The notes below the pieces were generated by a model. The model searched no databases. It was given only the letters and a program-made list of their open reading frames with translations, and was not told the origin of the DNA. The translations under genes and the position numbers were made by a program. A DNA stretch of 64,000 nucleotides from Ciona savignyi (taxonomy: Eukaryota; Chordata; Ascidiacea; Phlebobranchia; Cionidae): positions 49,928 to 113,927 of the forward strand of contig CH002693.1 in assembly GCA_000149265.1 (NCBI GenBank), given 5' to 3'. This document shows positions 21,938 through 34,416 of this stretch, piece by piece. Numbering within the stretch: the stretch's first letter is position 1; each line of letters begins with the position of its first letter.

Positions 21938-22036
21938 TTTATCGGCTGAATGGTTAACGCAATCGATTCATAAACCAATTTGTAATTAAAATGTCTAGGT
22001 GACGAGCCTGTTATGATTTCAAAACTTGTGTAAAGA
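21938..22036 (+). mobile_element. SINE-2, diverged
   Basis: Reads atcggctgaatggttaacgc, then gtgacgagcctgttatgatttcaaaacttg. The B box is mutated. Confidence 0.55.
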
Positions 22037-22194
22037 ATTAGTTAATATAACCGAATCTATAGGAATTTCTGTATACAATTCAATGTTACACGGCAAGCCC
22101 ATCATGGGTTTGAAAATTTGCCCAGCAGCGACAAAAGCGGGTACCGCAGCGTCCTGGATATATTAAAACTGGCCAAACTGTACGGTCGAACGTC

Positions 22195-22312
22195 TTGAGT
22201 CTTGAGGCCAAATGGTTAACGGGACCGATACATATACCGACTTTTATACAAAAAAACGGTCCTTGTGACGAGCCCATCATGGGTTCGAAACTTAGCTCGG
22301 TAAAAAAAAAAA
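22195..22312 (+). mobile_element. SINE-2, near complete
   Basis: Reads gaggccaaatggttaacggg, gacgagcccatcatgggttcgaaac and a poly-A tail. A partial copy (gcccatcatgggtttgaaaa) lies ~100 bp upstream at 22095. Confidence 0.75.
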
Positions 22313-23370
22313 GCTGGCCAAACTTTAAAATGGGTGCACAAACAGGATAATTTTGGTAAACATAGAAAATACTTTTAAAATCCTCTACATAAAAGCAACG
22401 ACGTAGTAAGGTGTTTTGTAGTTTGTTTGATTTGTTCGGTCGCTTTATAGTGAAATCACGAGAAGGTAAGGTATACTATACTGGGGTGTTTAAACACTTT
22501 CGTCTGTATTTAAAAAAAACCTAATAATTAAGTAAAAATTCTAGCACAAGAAATGAGCATAGCCATCATGATATAGGTATTTGTTATAAATTATTTGTTT
22601 TATTGTATGTACACACATGACTATGCATATTTCCAAGAAAATGTGCCAACTCATGTTTAACGCTGTTTAAACTCGTTTCACTTTAACGCTGACGTTTGCT
22701 GAAGAGAAAAAATTACAATCGGTCTATTTCTATATATTTATGGCAGCCATATAAACTAAATTAATTAACACAACTTCCATTTACAGGCTGCAGTTAACAT
22801 TTGCTACGTAAGCATATAGCCACTTCGCAATGTGTGGCGATTAAGTTTACAAGCTGTTTGTCTAAGACTTTAGCAAAACTGAAAGTTTGAATATGATACC
22901 CCTGTCTTTATATATTGGTTTTTATATTAATGTTATAGGATGTAAACATTTTTTATGTGTATTCATGTTGGAAAATAAAATACATCACGCATTTAATTTA
23001 ACATTACAATTTTCAAAGTGTAAATATACCGATACTAATATATAAACAGACTTAATAATATACTTCATGTCCTAAGAAGTTTTGGAATAATATTTAAAAT
23101 CAATGAAATAAAATAGAAAATGTTTGAATGTTAATTAAACATATAATTCAGGCTTTGTATTTTTACTACTTTATGACGTTTAATAGCAGCTTGATGTACG
23201 TATTGTTTATTGTAGTGCGTATTGAATGGTGTATTTGGTCTTTTCGCTTTCGTTAGAGAAATTTCTGCGCTCAATTGTGCAGTTTACCTCATTTTTAAAA
23301 ATACCAAGCTTTGGCCCGTACTTTTGTATATAACCACACGATTTTATGGTATTACGTGTTCAGTGCCTAC

Positions 23371-23573
23371 CTTAAGACAGGGTGGATAACTTCCCTGGTC
23401 GTCGGGCCAGATGTGGGAAAATGAAGTTCTTGGTGGGCCTGATTTACACTAATAGTATCCAATATCTTAATTACAGGGTATGGTTAGATACAGTCTGCGA
23501 GCCGGTCAAAATCCCTTCACAGTCCGGACCCGACCCACGGGCAGTAAGTTGCCTATGTCTGCCCTAAGAGTAG
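23371..23573. mobile_element. hAT-type MITE, putative
   Basis: The left end acagggtggataacttccc is roughly inverted at the right end gtaagttgcctatgtctgccct. This CAGGGG-x-GGCAACTT style of terminus is typical of non-autonomous hAT elements. No coding capacity. Confidence 0.45.
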
Positions 23574-24136
23574 AAAGCATTCGACGTTGGTTAATGTATA
23601 ATTTTGTATTGGTGAACAAGCACGATAACCGTACAGGGCGTTAAACACATAAGCAGCAAGACTTTGTTCAATACAGGTGTGCGCGTTACAAGGTAAAGTA
23701 CAAATTGTGCAAAAATAAATAGGAAAAAACTCAATAAGGACATTTTTTTCGAAACAATTCATTAACGGGTAAAGGAGAAAAGGTTTCGATCAAGGAACAA
23801 TGAATTCGACACGCTTTCACGCACAAAAGATTCTGCAAAGTAATGGCTTCTCTATCTTCTATGATTATGAACGAAATTGATTTACGAGGGGACATCATGT
23901 CGAGTTTTAATTAAGCGCATACAGGGGATTCTCTGGCATTTGGGGGGGGGCACGAAAGACAGTAATAGTGTAGGCTGGAGCCCAATAGTTCTCTCATATA
24001 TAAGTTAGGGGAATAAATAGCAAAAAAATCCCAAAAACTCGAAGTTTTGGGTATAAGTTTTCGCCTTCGATGATTCTTTTGTCGCTTTTCGGTCAGTGAC
24101 ATTCTGCCAATTTTCTTGGAAGTTTTGGTTGCGTTT

Positions 24137-24854
24137 TTAAGGAAGACGCATTATGCAGTGCTGTACCGCATGCGCCATCTTCCCATATCCGTGGTAGTCA
24201 ATGTACCCGTTGATGCAGCGGTTGAAGGCGCTGTTAGCTTGGTCATCTCTGAAAATGAATAAGATTGTTATTTTCGTACGGTCGTGTGGTTAACGCGGCA
24301 GATACATATACAGATTTTAATATAAGAAAAAAATAGTTACAAGCCCTTCACGGGGTTCGAAAACTTGGCAAAAAATATTCATTTCCAGAATATAGGTTGA
24401 AGAATGGTTACAAGGCTTACCGGAAGATAGAAGCAAGGACTTTTCTCTTCATAGCTTTGTCCAAGTGTTCCGATTGAATTTTCGTGAACATGGCTTCATC
24501 CCGGCGAAATCGTCGAAGAATTTTTTCGCCGAAAGATTGAACTTCTTCAGTGTGGAAGCTGATGTAAAAATATCGGTTTAACAAAAGGTTTTAAGTAGAA
24601 AATGCAACGTAAAATCTTATTTGCATTATTTGTTTTGAAGAAATTCAAAATTTAAACGAATTTATTTGCTCTATCACTTAAGCTTATTGCAACTATTTGT
24701 TTTGTCAACAGAAAGGCTTCAAAATATATCTATTTGACTAAGTTTCTCAAAATATGAAGTTTTCTTACCTTGTTGATATTGGTTTTGCTTGAGTCATCGC
24801 CAGAAGCAAGACACACGATACCAGAGCAATTCTGAGTACAAATTTCGAGCACAT
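24137..24854 (-). CDS. Novel secreted precursor A (3 exons, 111 aa)
   Basis: Exons: 24854-24769, 24558-24421, 24248-24137. All are GT-AG and both introns are phase 2. The N-terminus MCSKFVLRIALVSCVLLLAM then TQA-KPIS is a clear signal peptide with cleavage near residue 23. Exon 2 is basic and contains ILRRFRRDE, so a furin-type R-F-R-R site lies at about 44-47. It is followed by AMFTKIQSEHLDKAMKRK. The last exon has exactly two cysteines (RC-x19-HC) and ends CIMRLP. Cleavage would release a ~63-residue peptide with one disulfide. I do not recognise the family. Genes B and C share its layout, phases and part of its sequence. An acceptor lies at 24890, 35 nt upstream of the ATG, consistent with a 5'UTR intron or spliced-leader addition. 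Intron 2 contains a SINE-2. Confidence 0.8.
24275..24378 (+). mobile_element. SINE-2 in intron 2 of precursor A
   Basis: Reads gtcgtgtggttaacgcgg, then cccttcacggggttcgaaaac. Part of the A box is deleted. Confidence 0.65.
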
Positions 24855-25249
24855 TTTTGAAGTTTGAACTTGCAGTATACGTTTAGAAACTAGAAACAGA
24901 GGAAATAGTGAACCTCGGCGTATGCTTACGTTAGTTAAGTATGATTTTAAGCCAGGAACATGCTGTTTTTATGGCGCGTGCTAAGCCGCTTTGCCTTCTT
25001 TTCGTCGCCTTTTTTCTTCCGTAGCGCAAACGGTAACCACAAACAAAAAGGAGACTTTAAGGTGGCAAGGATATTGTCGGACGAATGCTCTGTGTTATAC
25101 TAAGAACCATAAAGGCATGATTCATGTGTTATAAATTATACTTTTATGATATATAAACTCCAGGATTAATCATTTAGATTTCTATACTCAAAAATGTTTG
25201 TAAAATACCATATTTAATTGTCATGATATCTTTCCCATATATGGAACAT

Positions 25250-25510
25250 TTAAACCATGGGAAACGAAAAAGTCGGAGTGTTATCACACGGGTAATCGGC
25301 AGGTCACCTAGTAACCACCATCGGGTTACCGGAGCTATTGCATTGTGTTGGGTATGATCGTAAATCTCTTGTTTTTTAATCCAATGGTGACCTGGGTTCG
25401 GGCGTTGTTTCAAATGTACTTGTCTTAGGACACAACCTACAGCGGCTAATTTAAACTTTATACCGGTCGGCTATCAGCCAACGAACTAACCGACTGAGCT
25501 AACCGGCAAA
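25250..25510 (-). mobile_element. SINE-1, old copy
   Basis: Recognisable by gttatcacacgggtaatcgg, gggttaccggagctattgca and cttaggacacaacc. Heavily diverged, with a replaced head. Confidence 0.65.
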
Positions 25511-26050
25511 AAATATAAACAAGACACCTATATACGTTAATATGGACGAACGGTTAAGAGAACGGTAAATATAGCAATTATGTACAAAAACGATCATATT
25601 CACTAGCCCAACATATCTTTAAACGTTGTTCCAATAAAACAAATAAGCATAATCATGTCATGTAATCAGAACTGCCAAAATTCGTTTAGTTGTTCTATGT
25701 GTCGCAACAAGCGTGCTTTCAGAGCAGGTAACTTGAGTGCGTTCGTATATATTGTTCGTTCAAATAAACCGCCAATCTAGCAGGTTCTTGGCAGCACATA
25801 AACTCTTAGATCATATGTTTAAACAACCTTGAAAAGGCTTTCTTCAGTCGACCGCGTATACCACCATTATCGTGTAAGGAGTCAGCATGTTCGCTGCGTG
25901 ATGGTATGACGAAAGACTCGTGTTACGAAAGAGCGCGTAAAGATAGAATGAATGTTTTGCAATGTTTGACCAGGCTTATGATCTGAGGCTCAATAGATCC
26001 GGTTCTATTGATAAAACTGTCAGAGGATGTTTGCGCTTATTTTGGGCCAA

Positions 26051-26265
26051 CGCTAAAAGGAGGGAAAGCGGGAAGGAGGGAAACTGCTCACTTAAACTAT
26101 GGAAAATAATTTAAACCTTCCGCTAAAATTAATCGAAACCCCCCTTATAACCAACCCTACACTCTAACCCGATGTTTAAAACTAACTCTAGAGCCATAAT
26201 ATTCGTTTTGGTGTGCAGTTTTTCCCCCCTTTTTTCCCCGCCTTTGCGCTACGTCCTTTTAGTTT
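26051..26265. mobile_element. GGAGGGAAA MITE
   Basis: Left arm ctaaaaggagggaaagcggg, right arm ttccccgcctttgcgctacgtccttttag, centre with cactctaacccgatgtttaa. Confidence 0.65.
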
Positions 26266-26814
26266 CCCATTTATTTAACGCCGTTCTAGGGCTTGAAGTG
26301 GCCAACAGAACGTCAGCAGAATCGGTAGACAGTGAACGCATCTATCAAAGGGTGTAAGTGGGATGGAAACAGACGGCCACGTAAGCTAATCCGGTTGTCA
26401 ATTGCGACATAATTGCATCACCTAAATTTAAAAAGTACAGTATTGTCGGAATGGAAAGCAGACATAAAAATATAGCAATTAAATTTACTTACAATAACAA
26501 TTCGGAGTACAATAAATGGAATTGAAATATTCTTAATTAAATCCAATAAAAAATGAATATTATTACTAAACGTGTGTACAAAACGCACTAGTCCAGGCCA
26601 TCTCCCAGTATGGTTTTTATTTCGTGATTAACTTCCGATTGCCAACTATAATGTTGACAGATTATTTTAGTGATTTACCGGCTGGCTTCTTATTAAGCAA
26701 CTCGAATTTAAGAGATTTACACACAATAGATATTGGCTTCATATACACAATAGATGTCAGCTTAATGACTCTTTAAATAAGAAGCAATATCAAAATGGCC
26801 TTATAAAAATTACG

Positions 26815-27150
26815 AGGTTTTCATCGCTTCTTTACTTTGTTTTTCAAGTCCATAAATTTTAATTATGTACCTCTTATTCCTGATTAAAGTTCAGGTAAAA
26901 GGATATAGACTAACAGTTTTCTTTGCAAGTTAGTGTCAACGCCCTTAATCACGGCAGTTTTAAAACTCAGGGCAAATAGCAAATCAAGCAAAAACCGTGG
27001 GCGATTAAAAATTGACGACATGCTTTTCCTGTGGTCATAACTTTTAATTAAGTACGTCTTTACCCGATCAAAGGTCGGACTGTGAAATATGGACTGAAGT
27101 TAAATATTTTGCAATATTTTTCCGCTGTTTTCAGGCTTGAAGGGTTTTAA
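26815..27150. repeat. Diverged direct duplication, ~170 bp period
   Basis: The phrase 'cataaattttaattatgtacctctt...gattaaagttcaggt' near 26851 recurs as 'cataacttttaattaagtacgtctt...gatcaaaggtcggac' near 27037, with similar flanking order. Origin unknown. Confidence 0.4.
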
Positions 27151-28874
27151 AATTAGCAAAGTAATTGTTTTCTACGTTCTGGGGTGTTGAAATACGTAAT
27201 TATCACATGTCTATTTACCACATTTTTAAAATTTTGAAGGGGAGAAATCTACTTGAAAAAATCGTTACCACATCGACCTTTTTCGCTTTTAGGATACGTT
27301 GACGTAGCGTAATGTCTGATCTCTTGTAGTTCAGTCCCATGCGATGAACGTTTCTCAACACTTCACCATTGTCCCCAAATCTACATCGGTATCCGAAGGA
27401 GTTATGTGGCGTTAAATTGGTCCGGAACGTATTTTAGGTAGTATTATCTTGTATTTGATTTAGTGAATTATTTAAATAATAGATAGCTCTATATGGGCGC
27501 GTTGTTTGCAAATGGGCGTCGCGCTAACTCAACCTGCGTCATTCACAGGCCTTGGGAATTAAATCACTCCGTTAAAAATCTGTTCGCTTTTTATGAGTGG
27601 TTTGTTTCGTGTACTGAACTCGGTGTGATTGATTATTTACAAAAGCATTCCGCTTTTTGCCAGTCATTGACAATATAACGGCGATCAATGCCTGTATCGT
27701 GTTACAACGTAAGCGTGGGTCAGTGAGCTTACATACGAATAGCGGAAAAAAGCCAAAAATAAACTCACTGGAAGGAGAAAATCACTAAATTAAATAATTT
27801 AAGTTGTCGATACGCTTGATTTTCAGCGACCCATTTAAAGATCACCCCTATTTGTCGCAAAAAATTCACGATTCTGCATTTTTTAAACCTATATAAACTT
27901 CGTATGTAGAGCACTTATGCCAGCCCTCAAAATCTGTATATATCATTTCTGCACGTCTTTCGTGGACATGGATATGTTACAATTCTAGGGTTCGCTCATA
28001 AGACCTGTACTTTGTGCCCAATCTTGTATTAGTAAAACCAGTAAAATCGCAGCATAATACAACCCATTGCTAATACGTACAAATTACGACTGCCATTTGG
28101 CTATACAATTCAACACATGTACGTATCATAAAAGTGTGCGAACAAGTGAACACAAATAGTTGTGTCGTATTCCAAAAAGTAAACGTTTTTCATGAAGTAA
28201 TACCTACGTTGTTAATCGGATATATGTATTTAAAATATTCTTATATGGTGTGTATTCTATAAAGGATCAAACATATATTTTGTGGTTACGCATTAGAATT
28301 ATGATTATATTCGGATTTATTATTACTCCGAAAAGATAAAAATAACAATATTTCTATGGCAAAAATATGCGATAAAATGTAAACAACCGTTTCGAAAACT
28401 GACACCGCTATAAGTGTCCAAATTCTTTATACACATTCATTTCGTTATGTAAGTGTCATTTTGCTTCTAATTTCCAAGAATGAAAGTATTTGATAGCTTT
28501 TTATTAATATGTTGTTAAAATCTAAAATAATAAGATCGGATTTTGTGTTTTTTCTTGGCGCATTTTACTAGATGAAAACAGCAGGGCTATTGCATTGTGT
28601 AGTTTCTTCTGTCTAAACATGATGCTTTTATAATTTTTATCATAAAAATTATTATTTATTTTAATTGTTATTTTTTCATTAAAATTATTAATTTTATCAT
28701 TCACGGCAGTTCAACTCCCATTTAATTTCCACTTAAAACCGTGTGTGGTCGGACAGCCAGCAAAACCCACTTGAACTCCGGATCTAAAACCGTTCACCCT
28801 ACAGATCACGTGCCTAAACGAGCTCGGAAAAATATTGACACCGCAGGTTCTATAAATAACTACCGAGCGGGAAA

Positions 28875-29090
28875 AACTAATAGGAGGGAAAGAGGAAAGG
28901 AGGGAAACTGCACACTAAAATGAAGATTATGACATTAGATGTAGTTTTAAACATGGGATTGAAGTAAGGGTTAGTTTTGGGGTCAAGATTAGTGTTTAGG
29001 GCAGGGTTTAAATTAGTTTTCATAGTTTCAATTAGCAGTTTCCCTCCTTCCTTCTTTCCGTTTTCCCTCCTTTTAGAGTTGCCCCTACCG
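28875..29090. mobile_element. GGAGGGAAA MITE, best copy
   Basis: About 215 bp with long inverted arms: aggagggaaagaggaaagga on the left and ttccgttttccctccttttag on the right, each followed inward by an actgc[a/t]cactaaaa-like segment. The centre carries ttagtttt...ggggtcaagattagtgttta. It has no ORF, so it must have been moved in trans. Confidence 0.7.
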
Positions 29091-29517
29091 AGCTGTTGGA
29101 TACCCACACCGTTCTTATCCTTCTCCCATAACCATTGCAGATTATAAATAGTCACGATCTCTCCGTAGCCTTGGTAAACAAGTAAATATTATGATCTACT
29201 ACCGCACTCAGTTAATTTTTCAACTGGCCTGGATATCGAACCCAAATTTGAGTTTTGATCCATAACCTGATTTTAAAATATCGTCACCAATATCGTTACG
29301 AAATTTGAAAATTTGGTAAGAATATTTTAATTTCGTAACACTATTTGACGTTTCGAAACACTATTGGCAACGATATTTTTTTTACAATGCAAAAAAAGGA
29401 CTGACCTTACAAGTATAGTCAATAAAACCGTTTTTTTTATGTAGAACTTCATAGCCGTTAAAACCATTTTTAACTATTGACACCGTTTGTATATACAACT
29501 TAATATATATCAATTGG

Positions 29518-29662
29518 TCGAGCTAACTATTTAGCCACACGACCTTTCGCTACACCAATTTATAATTTTTCATGGCTAAGATTCGAAGCCGGGATTGTCT
29601 CGTTAATACAGTTTTTTATTGAAATCCAAAAATTAAACGTCCGCGTTAACCATTCGTACACA
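29518..29662 (-). mobile_element. SINE-2, two overlapping degraded pieces
   Basis: Reads tagccacacgacc and agattcgaagccggg, then cgcgttaaccattcg, suggesting one SINE-2 piece beside another. Confidence 0.5.
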
Positions 29663-29672
29663 AAGAAAGCAG

Positions 29673-29889
29673 GATATGGGATAGGAATTTCATGTTTATC
29701 CCCGTGAATGGGAAAACCTAGGGGGTTAACACACGGGTAATCGTCAGATCACCTCGCGCCCACCGTCGGGTTACCGGAGCTATTGCAGTGTGTTGTATAT
29801 GATAGACACGTTCCTTCAATTTGGTTGAACCCATTAATCCGCTGGGTTCAGGCAATGTCCGTAAAGTGCCTTGCCCAAGGACACAACCG
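29673..29889 (-). mobile_element. SINE-1 with its head replaced
   Basis: Tail, body and core are intact up to ccaaggacacaaccga, where the sequence switches abruptly to tttttactgagccaagc, a SINE-2-like minus-strand 3' end. This is either an insertion boundary or template switching. Confidence 0.75.
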
Positions 29890-29976
29890 ATATTTTTTTA
29901 CTGAGCCAAGCAAGTTTTGAACGCAAGATAGTCTACGTCGCGAGGACCGTTTTTGTATTGAAGTAGATATATGTAT

Positions 29977-30090
29977 CGGGCGTGTGGCCGAATGGTTCAC
30001 GCGACCGATACGTATCCCGACTCTTATACAAAAAACGGTCGTAGTGACGAGCCCATCTTGGATTCGAAACTTGGCTCGGTAAAAAAATAT
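29977..30090 (+). mobile_element. SINE-2, near consensus
   Basis: It has all parts: cgtgtggccgaatggttcacg, acaaaaaacggtcgtagtgacg, gattcgaaacttggctcgg and poly-A. Useful as a family reference. Confidence 0.8.
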
Positions 30091-30244
30091 AAAAGATATA
30101 TGTATCGGTCGTGTTACCCATTGTGCCGCACTATCTTATTTTTTATTTTTTATTTTATAGCTTTTTTTCTGACAAGGTATAATGGCGCAAGATAGTTATA
30201 TTACATTTGTTTTTAAGTATCCTGTCGTTTGCCGTGAAGCTTCC

Positions 30245-30484
30245 ATAGCTTTTGACAGATTATATCGATAATATGTTTTTGTTGTGCTGCAAAAACATTT
30301 AGACGGATTGAAGCAATTACATATTTTTCAGTGTCAAAATGCTTAAAACGTGTAAAAAATACGGCATAAATAAAAATTATGCAAACCCCACTGAGGTTTA
30401 ATTGTGTTGTAACACAATGTAATTTGGATGAAGAAAATACCTATTTTTCAGTGTCAAAATTATCGATAATATGTCCCATAGATC
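30245..30484 (-). repeat. 120-bp repeat cluster, left arm (two units)
   Basis: Two units of the repeat described at 32970-33432, in opposite orientation. Each contains tttttcagtgtcaaaat and a caacacaat-type segment. The inner edge reads attatcgataatatgtccca, the exact reverse complement of the inner edge of the right cluster. Confidence 0.75.
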
Positions 30485-30519
30485 CTGCAGTAACTTGTGC
30501 AGCGAGGTTAAAAAATGGC

Positions 30520-30640
30520 TTGGTTGTGTTGCCAAATGGCTAACGTGAGCGAATTATTTACCGAATTTTGCATGTGAACATGTCCTGTCGACTAGTCGAT
30601 TATGAGTTCAAAACTTGTACCGATAAAAAGCTTTACGACC
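30520..30640 (+). mobile_element. SINE-2, diverged
   Basis: Reads ttgccaaatggctaacgtgag, then tgagttcaaaacttgtaccg. It sits just inside the left 120-bp repeat arm. Confidence 0.55.
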
Positions 30641-32274
30641 AATATGTGATTGATGCGAAAAAATTTTGGATCGAGATGTAAACTTTCAATTTATTATAAT
30701 TTATTTCTTCTTTTTTATTCAAAAAGCACAGAGAACAAGACTCGTGGAAATGTTCTTTATTTGCTCCTGCTTTGTAAAGTGGGTAATAATGATCTGATTT
30801 AAACAAAGTCTTGTACTATTTTTGTAAAATAAATTTGTGTAATATAAAACTGCCAGAGGGGCGCAATTAATTATGGGTTACATCTAAACAACGCCGAAAA
30901 GCTGTTCCTCTTTTCTGAATGTCAAATAGTAAAGTGGTATGTTCTAGTCACGTTCAGCGTTTAATGTTGTCATAAACCAAATACCTGTGGCTAATTTATC
31001 ATCGTCGTCATATTGTATACATTGAGTTGGAAAAGAGTTATCAAAGGTCTAATGACGTTTTTTTAAATATGTTGCATTTCAGTTAAAAATATTAAAATAT
31101 GTAGGCTCACTTCAGTTTTCAAGTTATGACACCGTAAAGTTATAAAATTATGAATGACATATTCTCTTATCATTACTCTAACGTCAATGGAATCCAAACA
31201 AAGCTTAAAATATCCGGAATGTTTATTCTAAGATAACTATGCTCTATAAATTACAAATGTTATTCCGTAGATAGTAATATTGTTGTCGCCAATGTACGAG
31301 AAAACAAATAGTCTTATCCAACTGAAATTGCTTAAGGCTTAACTCATTGGGTAAAGAAGTGGGCGTACCACATACAACAAGGTCGCTTGGTCAATAATGC
31401 TTTTGTTTGATGTTCCCGGGACGTGTGTATATCGCGGGGCTTTCCAACACAGGTGTGGGTATAGCAACGGATCTAAATATTAGTTGCTTACACGGAATGT
31501 CCAGGCCTGCAAATGGCAGGCAATAAATAATCTTGCAAATTCAATTTCCATGTGTGGACAAATACAGTTTTTTAAACAGTAAATCACATAAAGCTCTCAC
31601 GCTAAAGGTCGATTTCCAGGCCGCGTTTATTTTTATTTTTTTTTTGGGGGGGGGGGGGGTAGCGTTAACTATGACCAAGGCCGCTGAGTAGTTGCTAAAT
31701 GCACTGTCACATAACCCTAGTTGAGAATATATGAGATCCACCCATTTAAGATGTGAGTGTTATTAACCAGTACTCTACCGTAGAGTGCCATTTGGCCATA
31801 CGATAAGTATGCGTAACTGATTGTGCAATAGCATTAAAACCACGGTATTCGGGACTACTCATTCATAGACAACTTGTTCATTGATTAATTAAGAAGGACG
31901 ACAGTGGCACGATTTCGGCTCGCGTCTGTGTTGTTTACTTACTACACATTCCATTCCTAAAGGTGCCAACGTGGAACTGGCGAGAAATAATTTGACAGTG
32001 AGTGGACATGAGTCGTAGATAGTATTCCTGTGAGTCAGGACGCCATGTGCTTTATTCCCGAGTTCTGGAGCGATTACAGTGCGTTGCATAATCCTGGCTT
32101 TATAGCCGTACGGTGTTTTTGAGGGTTTTAGTTTCATACCATCACATTATAAGATTCAAAACTTGGCCAGGTTTCGTACTGGGCTGTTTTGAGTAGAAAT
32201 TGGAATACAAATCCGTCGCTATAATCATTCGGGGAATTAATCTTTTATTCAGCATGGTAGATTTCTTTTTTCTG

Positions 32275-32372
32275 GGTTAAGTTTCGAACCCATATTGGCT
32301 CCGTTCATTTTTAAAGTAAAAATTGTTATATGGTTCGGTAGCATTAACCACTGGGCCACACAATATTTAAAT
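32275..32372 (-). mobile_element. SINE-2, diverged
   Basis: Reads gtttcgaacccatattggc, then attaaccactgggccacac. Confidence 0.6.
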
Positions 32373-32969
32373 CTCGCTACACATGCCATTAAGGCGACTA
32401 CTTAAACCAGCTTTGAACCTAGGATAACTGGACACACCTAAATATTTTATAATTAATATAGCAAATACGTTAGTTGGGGGCGTTAACGTTCGGCCATGCG
32501 ATCACTCAATACCTCGTCCCTGTAATGGCGTTAATGGCAACCCGTAGTGACAGCGACATGTATCCGCACTTACCACTAGTTACTCACTACACATTTGAAA
32601 GAGCCTTTAAAACTTCTTAAGATTCATATCTGCCTTTTGCGAACAAATATAACGTATTCTCGGATTTTCAAATGCCAGAAACGTCGAAATTTAAAGAAAG
32701 TTTTATTTTTGCCGTAATTGTTCACGGTTCCGCAAAGGTCTTGTGATCTTAAGTTTATTTTACACTTGAATACGTGAGACAGCAAAGCATATGCTTCTAC
32801 GGTGTTTGTTTTATTTTCTACATTAGTCGATGACATACATATACGTGGGTTTGAACATCTATTTTTCTATTTTTTACCCTAAAAAGGGATGTTTTAAGCT
32901 TATGTAGAGCATTTTAAAGATTTTTAGCATTACATTTAAAATATTTCTTTTTGGAATTCTTACATTTAA

Positions 32970-33432
32970 AATGGGACATATTATCGATAATTTTGACACT
33001 GAAAAATAGGTATTTGCTTCAACCGAAGTAATTTGTGTTACAACACAATTAAACCTCAGTGGGGTTTGCATAATTTATATTTATGCCATAACTTTTACAT
33101 TTTTTTAAGCATTTTGACACTGAAAAATATGTAATTGCTTGAATCGGTCTAAATTTTTTGCAACACAATAAAAACTCCAGTGGGGTTGCATAATTTATAT
33201 TTATGCCGTATTTTTTTTTACATTTTTAAGCATTTTGACAATGAAAAATAGTTAATTGCTTCAATTAATCTAATTTTTGTTGCAACACAATAAAAACTCC
33301 AGTGGGGTTGCATAATTTATATTAATGCCGTAATTTTTTACATTTTTTCAAGAATTTTGACATTGAAAAATAGGTTATGGCTTCAATCGGTCTAATTTTT
33401 TTTGCAGCCCAATAAAAACTCAAGTGGGGGTG
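32970..33432 (+). repeat. 120-bp tandem repeat cluster, right arm (four units)
   Basis: The unit contains ttttgacactgaaaaatatg, attgcttcaatcggtctaa, gcaacacaataaaaactcc and ggggttgcataatttatat. Units start near 32990, 33111, 33231 and 33352. The left edge tgggacatattatcgataat pairs with 30465-30484. Confidence 0.8.
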
Positions 33433-33721
33433 TGTATACCGACAACGTGGGTGTCACGTCAAACAAAACTATGCACATATTAGCTGAGGTAGAAACGTAT
33501 TAAATACAAATTAATAATTACAGAAAACTACGCAAGTCGGTTTTATATTGTTGATTTAACTTGACATTTAAAGGCAATCAAGGTCACAGTTGAAGGTTAT
33601 TACGTGTCGTTTAGATTTTTGTTAGCCCGTGTTAGACACAGCAGACGAAGCCAAGTCAAATAATTAAATGTTTTCCTAGAGAATAAGTCATTAATGCTGC
33701 TAAATTAGGACTGCTTGAATA

Positions 33722-33821
33722 NNNNNNNNNNNNNNNNNNNNNNNNNNNNNNNNNNNNNNNNNNNNNNNNNNNNNNNNNNNNNNNNNNNNNNNNNNNNNNN
33801 NNNNNNNNNNNNNNNNNNNNN
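33722..33821. other. Assembly gap
   Basis: 100 N between unique sequences, shortly after the 120-bp repeat cluster. The true length is unknown. Confidence 0.99.
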
Positions 33822-34125
33822 CAGTTTCCATCTGCTGATTTTAGATTTTTAAAAATAGGGGGAAACTATACAATTCTTAATTGATTCTTGTGTTATTAAA
33901 ATCAGAACACAATCATAAATTACTAACTACATCTAATACGAATGCAAAAATTAATCACCCTATTTAAGCTACAAAAAAAAACATCATTAAATCACAAAAA
34001 TAGTATTTCAGTTACGCAAGCTTAATCAGCCTCTACGAAGCTGCAAAATACATTAAGTTTGGGATTGTGGGTGCCTCTAAATACTACAGGTCCGCTTTGA
34101 GCGCTTGGATCACGTAGATTGCTAT

Positions 34126-34210
34126 GGAAAGTAATTCTAACCCTGTCCCAAACACTAATCTCAACCCCAGAACTAACTTTAACCCCAACCCTAACATTAT
34201 TATCACGGGT
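34126..34210. mobile_element. GGAGGGAAA MITE, central fragment
   Basis: Only the centre survives: ccaaacactaatctcaacccc, then agaactaac and ccccaaccctaac. It is followed by a short imperfect run of 'aagcgat(c/t)caag' units at about 34229-34285. Confidence 0.5.
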
Positions 34211-34416
34211 TTTGTAATTACGAAGTATAGTAAGCGATCCAAGCGATTCAAGTGCTCCAAGCGATTTAAGCGATCCATGCGCTCCAATAAAGCGGTCCAA
34301 ACGGTCCTGTAGTATTTAGAGGTACCGTGGGATTGTAACCTGTCGCACGTTATAAAAATTAGACGTAAAGTACCAGGTAAACCATGGCACACATCGTAAG
34401 CACGTAACGACATTTA

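Larger units (their letters stand above)
20210..23370. other. Intergenic stretch, no gene recognised
   Basis: AT-rich DNA holding the SINE copies listed separately. A possible terminal exon on the minus strand (acceptor at ~20528, 14 open codons, then TAA) was considered but could not be connected to anything upstream. Confidence 0.4.

Noticed and set aside
31645-31660. Long G run next to a T run
   Set aside because: A simple homopolymer, likely variable or error-prone; no function can be argued.
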